Below are positions 60,508 to 64,000 of a stretch of DNA of 64,000 nt, in pieces. The position numbers and the translations under genes were made by a program. The stretch covers positions 1 through 64,000 of the forward strand of contig JBAXII010000002.1 of NCBI GenBank assembly GCA_037138475.1, written 5' to 3'. The notes below the pieces were generated by a model. That model saw nothing but the letters and a program-made list of their open reading frames with translations. It was not told the DNA's origin and ran no database searches. Numbering within the stretch: position 1 is the first letter of the stretch; each line of letters begins with the position of its first letter. Source of the stretch: JAGOLU01 sp037138475. Lineage in GTDB: Bacteria > Patescibacteriota > Microgenomatia > UBA1406 > GWC2-37-13.

Positions 60508-61389
60508 TCACTCTTCTTCTTCCTCTTCCTCAGTTTCGACCCCAAGAAGTGTCTCGTCCTCGCCTTTTTCTTGTGCTTCAAGTTCATTTGTCAGTCCATC
60601 CTCAAGTTCATCGGTTTCCTTTTCTTCTGTTTCGACCACGGGGTCGACCCCATCGACGGGAAGCTCAGCAGGGTGTTCGGGTTTATTTTTTCCAAGCAAC
60701 TCAGTTTCATCTTCAGACTGTTGCTGAGCCATAACTCGTGCAACTGAGCCAGGTATGTCGAGTGGAAAAGAGATCATCTTTTCTACTTTTTTACCCTTCA
60801 GTTTCTCACGTATAAACACAGATACTTTATTCATATTTGCCTCGTGGATATATGTTTCATATTGACTCTCATGCTCTATAAAATAGATTAGTCGCATGCC
60901 TACATCGTCCGGGAGTATGCCCACGTATTCATCTGACATGGTGCGTATTTCAGCATGCCTTTTCCGAATCGTGAGTATCACCTTTTCTCCGACAACCAGT
61001 TTTGCCAAAACATTTCGCTGGCCGAGCTTGTTCACTGATACTGACTTTGTTTTACCAGGGAGCTCGACAAAAATATTTGGGTCAAGATCAACCTCCTTTT
61101 GATTTGATTGAGTTGTGTCGTTTGAGAGTCCACAAACTTCAATTTTCTCGATATATTCGATAGCAATAAAGTTTTGGGGCTGCAGAGCGGTCACTTTCTT
61201 GTAAAAACGAAGTGCCACATCTAGCTTTTTTAGTTGAAATGCTGCAAACCCACTGCGGAGAAGAGCTGGAACGTTATTTTTGTCAATATCGAGGATATGA
61301 GCGTTTTGAGTCAAGGCTTCAGACCAGTTTTTTTGCAGTGCATAGTCCACGGCAGATTTCTCAAGAGTGGATAGATCTTTTATATTCAT
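60508..61389 (-). CDS. TPR protein with acidic C-terminal tail
   Basis: A 293-residue soluble protein. Two or so tetratricopeptide units (about 10-90: AVDYALQKNWSEALTQNAHI, LLRSGFAAFQLKKLDVALRF) are followed by a beta-rich middle domain (100-215) and an acidic tail from 215 on that ends in a glutamate run. No signal is present. The acidic tail may bind basic partners such as ribosomal proteins or nucleic-acid-binding proteins. A good promoter lies directly upstream. Confidence 0.75.
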   Translation of the reverse strand: MNIKDLSTLEKSAVDYALQKNWSEALTQNAHILDIDKNNVPALLRSGFAAFQLKKLDVALRFYKKVTALQPQNFIAIEYIEKIEVCGLSNDTTQSNQKEVDLDPNIFVELPGKTKSVSVNKLGQRNVLAKLVVGEKVILTIRKRHAEIRTMSDEYVGILPDDVGMRLIYFIEHESQYETYIHEANMNKVSVFIREKLKGKKVEKMISFPLDIPGSVARVMAQQQSEDETELLGKNKPEHPAELPVDGVDPVVETEEKETDELEDGLTNELEAQEKGEDETLLGVETEEEEEEE

Positions 61390-61399
61390 AAGCGAAAGT

Positions 61400-61427
61400 A
61401 GTATAACTATGTGTTCCTAGTTGTCAA
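61400..61427 (-). promoter_or_regulatory. Promoter of the TPR gene
   Basis: Minus strand TTGACA, a 16-base spacer and TATACT. The ATG at 61389 lies 10 bases after the -10. The bases between (ACTTTCGCTT) nearly equal those of the DUF11 gene leader (ACTTTCACTT). Confidence 0.7.
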
Positions 61428-61485
61428 CGACAGAATGGGGGAGTGAGATAGGGTAGAGGAGGCCAAAATACTCCCATGATTTGAC

Positions 61486-61513
61486 TTGTATGGGCCGAAA
61501 CACTTAGTACAAT
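61486..61513 (+). promoter_or_regulatory. Promoter of 61524 gene
   Basis: TTGTAT, a 16-base spacer and TACAAT, followed after 10 bases by an ATG at 61524. It overlaps an earlier ATG at 61512, so the later start is preferred. Confidence 0.5.
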
Positions 61514-61523
61514 GAAAGTAGCC

Positions 61524-62333
61524 ATGAGCTCATTTGCCTCCCACCTACTTTCATTTTCGAAGCGGACCAGGATGATACTGGCCACTACAGCCTCGACAGC
61601 TGTTTTCTTTGTGGCGATTTCCACTCCATTTTCATATCTACCTCTCGTGGTGATCATCTTGGGAATCTCTATATATATTCTGACATGGTATGGACTCAAA
61701 GACCAGCTAGATGGGAAGGAGTGGTATATGCTTTTTGTCACTCCCGTGGTGTGGTCGGTGGTATGGTATCTATTCTACTTTTTAACCCCAATTCGTTGGA
61801 TCAGTCGCCTCAATGCACTTATGGCATACGTAGTCATGTATTACGCCATTTTATCGACTAACAACATCTTGAATGTAGCAAAATCACAGTCGCTTCAACT
61901 TTTGCGGGTTGCCCGGACTGTAAATCAGATAATCCATGTAACGATGACATATCTATTTATACTTGTTTTGTTTGCGTTCGAACTCCACTGGGCACTGAAC
62001 TCATTTTTTATTTTTTGTTATTTTAGTTTTATATATACCCAGTTTTATTGGTCTCACTTTGTGGGAGGAGGGAGTAGAGGAGACATATCATATCAATCAC
62101 CTAGCGTCTTGACCTCGGCCATTATTACAACCCTAGCCACGCTGATGTTCTTCCTTCCTATTTACACTCTTGCTCAGCGAGTAGCTATTTTGGCTGGATC
62201 TACCTATGTGCTGTCTGGTCTGCTGGTAGTTCATATCCAGGACAAAGTTTTCCCCACATACTACCGAGAATTTATCATTGCACTTCTTATCATCATTCCT
62301 GCGCTCGTATTATCGATCCAGTGGGGAGCCTAA
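61524..62333 (+). CDS. Polytopic membrane protein, unknown
   Basis: A 269-residue protein with seven or so hydrophobic segments, for example near 18-35, 37-55, 75-92, 100-118, 148-175, 195-215 and 245-262. No motif, catalytic pattern or family is recognised. The start at 61524 is chosen from the promoter position; the ATG at 61512 lies within the -10 box. It is a single-gene unit, divergent from the TPR gene. Confidence 0.68.
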   Translation: MSSFASHLLSFSKRTRMILATTASTAVFFVAISTPFSYLPLVVIILGISIYILTWYGLKDQLDGKEWYMLFVTPVVWSVVWYLFYFLTPIRWISRLNALMAYVVMYYAILSTNNILNVAKSQSLQLLRVARTVNQIIHVTMTYLFILVLFAFELHWALNSFFIFCYFSFIYTQFYWSHFVGGGSRGDISYQSPSVLTSAIITTLATLMFFLPIYTLAQRVAILAGSTYVLSGLLVVHIQDKVFPTYYREFIIALLIIIPALVLSIQWGA

Positions 62334-63182
62334 AGGGAGGAGAGTGGAGAACTATCCTATAGTTATTTACTATTAATTTGTGGATAATTCTATGGAGAGA
62401 GGAGAGTAGAAGTAAATACCTACTCAAGGGCGTTCCACGAACAACTAAACGAGTGCCTACACTCAACTCCAGAATGATGCGACTGCAGAGTCGTCACATA
62501 TTCGAACATGCCCACTACACCCATTATTGAGCGGTCCGTAGCTCAAAGAGTGAGGCTAGTCTAATGTCGTAATATGTATATCTTGCGAAGTATAATCTAA
62601 TAGAGAAGCGAAGTGGCAAAAAACGATATTTTTTTGAAAAGCATTTTCGTGCACATAATTCTCTATCTCAGTTTATTCGTTAAAAATATGGACAATACCC
62701 TCTTTTTGTGCTTAGCCCAAAATCACGTTTTTAGCACTTTTCATTTGTTCGCCAGCTGCATTTGAGGCACTTTATAAACTATGCCGTATGCATTGAGCGT
62801 ACGACTCTCCCCCACCCGAATTTCCTCACAAGAGGAGGGTAGCTCTAATCGAGATAGTGGTGTATAGATTCGATCTATAGGCTTTAAATTGAAAATTTGT
62901 CCGCAAATAATTATATTGATCAGGAATCTATGCATACAACAACACAAAGCTCTATATTTATCTGATAAAATCAATTATTATAAAGAAAATGCGTTTTTTA
63001 TGTGTGTATCTTGTAGAAAAATAACGAGTATGGAGATTGGGAAAACAATTACGACGGAGAAATATTGGAGTATAAGATAAAGATATGGCAAGAAATACAT
63101 CTTGCTCATTGGCAATAGTCAAGGCATTTGCCAAGAAAACCTTGATTCAAGGGAATAGACCCAAACAGAGGTTGTACTATAT
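62334..63182. other. Long intergenic region without a recognised gene
   Basis: 849 bases with only short, unconvincing ORFs. The part 62430-62560 is richer in GC, contains the hairpin CGACT/AGTCG (62480-62493) and reads without stop in one minus frame for about 35 codons. The rest is AT-rich. It may hold a non-coding RNA, a decayed gene or a regulatory region; nothing specific can be assigned. Confidence 0.4.
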
Positions 63183-63869
63183 TTACTTTGCAGCCTTCTT
63201 TTTTGACTCTTCGATAATGATTTTTTTCAATTCCTCAAAGTTTCCAAATCCTGCCACAGGTTTTCCATCAATATAAAACGAGGGAGTTGAGTTGAGCTCA
63301 GATGCGGTGCCCGAGGCGATATCTCGATCAATCTTTTGTACTACCAGGGAAGACTTCGCATCGTTTGCAAACTGTTCTTGATCAACACCCAGATCTTTGG
63401 CATACAAATTAAATGTGTCAAGAGGTGAGTCGGAATCTTTCCATTGATCCTGATTCTTGTATGCAGTATCAATAAATTCATAGAATTTACCCTGTAAACC
63501 CGCTGCCTCAGCTGCCTGGACAGCGATCTGAGCGTTTTTATGGATGTTGCGAAGGGGGAAATGTTTGTAAACCACGGTGTACTCAGTATTCATAATACGT
63601 GCAAACTCAGCATCCTGCTTGAGCTCAATTTCAAAGTATTCATGCACACTTTTACATGCCGGACATTGCAGATCAGCATACTCAGTCAATATGCGCTTGC
63701 CTGTACCCTTTATATGGTCCGGGATCTGTGCAGAGTTTGTAGCTACACGCTCAATCTTTGCAGCTTCTGGGAAATAAGTGTTTTTTACAGGATTGGTCAC
63801 TGTGTAGCTCGCGTAGAGAAATGCGACAAGGAGTACAGTAGCTATCCCGAAGATGAGTTTAGTATTCAT
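63183..63869 (-). CDS. DsbA-family thiol oxidoreductase, membrane-anchored
   Basis: A 228-residue protein. An N-terminal helix (5-24, LIFGIATVLLVAFLYASYTV) anchors a thioredoxin-like DsbA domain. The redox site is LQCPACKSVHEYF (CPAC) near residue 70, and the cis-proline loop is NSTPSFYIDGKP near 200. It forms or isomerises disulfides in exported proteins, such as the cysteine-rich proteins made from 34592, 40791 and 54325. No DsbB or VKOR partner is in the window. Confidence 0.93.
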   Translation of the reverse strand: MNTKLIFGIATVLLVAFLYASYTVTNPVKNTYFPEAAKIERVATNSAQIPDHIKGTGKRILTEYADLQCPACKSVHEYFEIELKQDAEFARIMNTEYTVVYKHFPLRNIHKNAQIAVQAAEAAGLQGKFYEFIDTAYKNQDQWKDSDSPLDTFNLYAKDLGVDQEQFANDAKSSLVVQKIDRDIASGTASELNSTPSFYIDGKPVAGFGNFEELKKIIIEESKKKAAK

Positions 63870-63877
63870 AGAGTGAC

Positions 63878-63883
63878 ATTATA
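63878..63883 (-). promoter_or_regulatory. -10 box of the DsbA-like gene
   Basis: Consensus TATAAT on the minus strand, 8 bases before the ATG at 63869. No good -35 is visible; the upstream bases belong to the terminator hairpin. Confidence 0.55.
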
Positions 63884-63888
63884 CAAAA

Positions 63889-63914
63889 ACCCACGCCTAA
63901 AAAACAGCGTGGGT
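63889..63914 (-). terminator. Intrinsic terminator of an upstream leftward gene
   Basis: ACCCACGC/GCGTGGGT (8 pairs) followed on the minus strand by TTTTTG. It should end a leftward gene lying beyond the window's right edge. Confidence 0.75.
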
Positions 63915-64000
63915 GAAATTCGACCAAATATAAAAATTGAGAAAACGATATTATTTCATTTTATCGTAATCTACCTTACTTACGAAACGTGTCAGATTGC

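Noticed and set aside
62431..62560. Possible tRNA-Cys or tRNA-like fold around CTGCAGA
   Set aside because: The stems next to the loop do not pair with a 7-base loop and no acceptor stem or proper T-arm forms.
62525..62580. tRNA-like start GGTCCGTAGCTCA
   Set aside because: No matching 3' acceptor, anticodon stem or T-arm follows.
63085..63276. Short ORF beginning MARNTS on the plus strand
   Set aside because: It overlaps the end of the DsbA-like gene on the other strand and has no family features.

Overview
The window looks like a chromosomal piece of a Candidate Phyla Radiation (Patescibacteria) bacterium, most likely of the Microgenomates group. This is inferred from gene content and style, not from a marker tree. 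The signs are: very many glycosyltransferases and multi-pass sugar-transfer proteins, small membrane proteins of unknown role, dockerin/cohesin surface proteins, reduced housekeeping proteins that lack family residues, AT-rich intergenic filler with small palindromes, and almost no Shine-Dalgarno sequences. UGA is a normal stop: ATGA overlaps with TGA stops occur at 22130, 36622 and 50542. This argues against the UGA-glycine lineages Gracilibacteria and SR1. No rRNA, CRISPR array, insertion sequence or phage gene was seen.

Layout. 1-900: a GIY-YIG protein and tRNA-Trp. 907-28700: a surface-glycan island read mostly leftwards. It holds a mannose-6-phosphate isomerase-like cupin, GT2 and GT4 glycosyltransferases, GT-C type membrane glycosyltransferases, a MurJ/Wzx-like flippase, FkbM and other methyltransferases, an RmlD-like reductase, GDP-mannose dehydratase, a Nudix hydrolase and GalE. 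Then come tRNA-Arg and a glutaredoxin with a long proline-rich tail. 28931-33482: a compact alpha-glucan (glycogen) module of glycogen synthase, a GH57 amylase-family enzyme and a short glucan phosphorylase. 33680-34432: peptidyl-tRNA hydrolase and a small helix-turn-helix protein. 34592-41384: a rightward run of membrane-anchored or secreted proteins including an SGNH hydrolase, a dockerin protein, a cohesin protein with an LPQSG tail, a possible second cohesin-like protein and a fibronectin-III-like protein.

41421-54217 is mainly housekeeping: M50 protease, ribosomal protein L28, peptide deformylase, YchF GTPase, a VirD4/TraG-like ATPase, a DUF11 surface protein, a SpoU methylase, a metallo-beta-lactamase-fold protein, tRNA-Thr, DnaB, a PAP2 phosphatase and tRNA-Leu. 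54325-64000 mixes a sugar epimerase, a GT39-like protein, a HAD protein, an Lgt-like protein without the catalytic motifs, a DksA/TraR-like protein without its zinc cysteines, an LCP/LytR_C-like protein, a TPR protein with an acidic tail and a DsbA-like thiol oxidoreductase.

Taken together, the left half makes, modifies and exports a mannose/fucose/rhamnose/galactose-type surface polysaccharide, and the middle stores and degrades glucan. The 34.6-41.4 kb block is the best candidate for an undescribed system: a cohesin-dockerin surface complex with its own putative hydrolase. Two genome-scale signals stand out. Many genes have a sigma70-like -10 box only 6-12 bases before the start codon, which predicts leaderless mRNAs. 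A family of palindromic intergenic elements is also present, and one copy sits in frame inside a glycosyltransferase gene.
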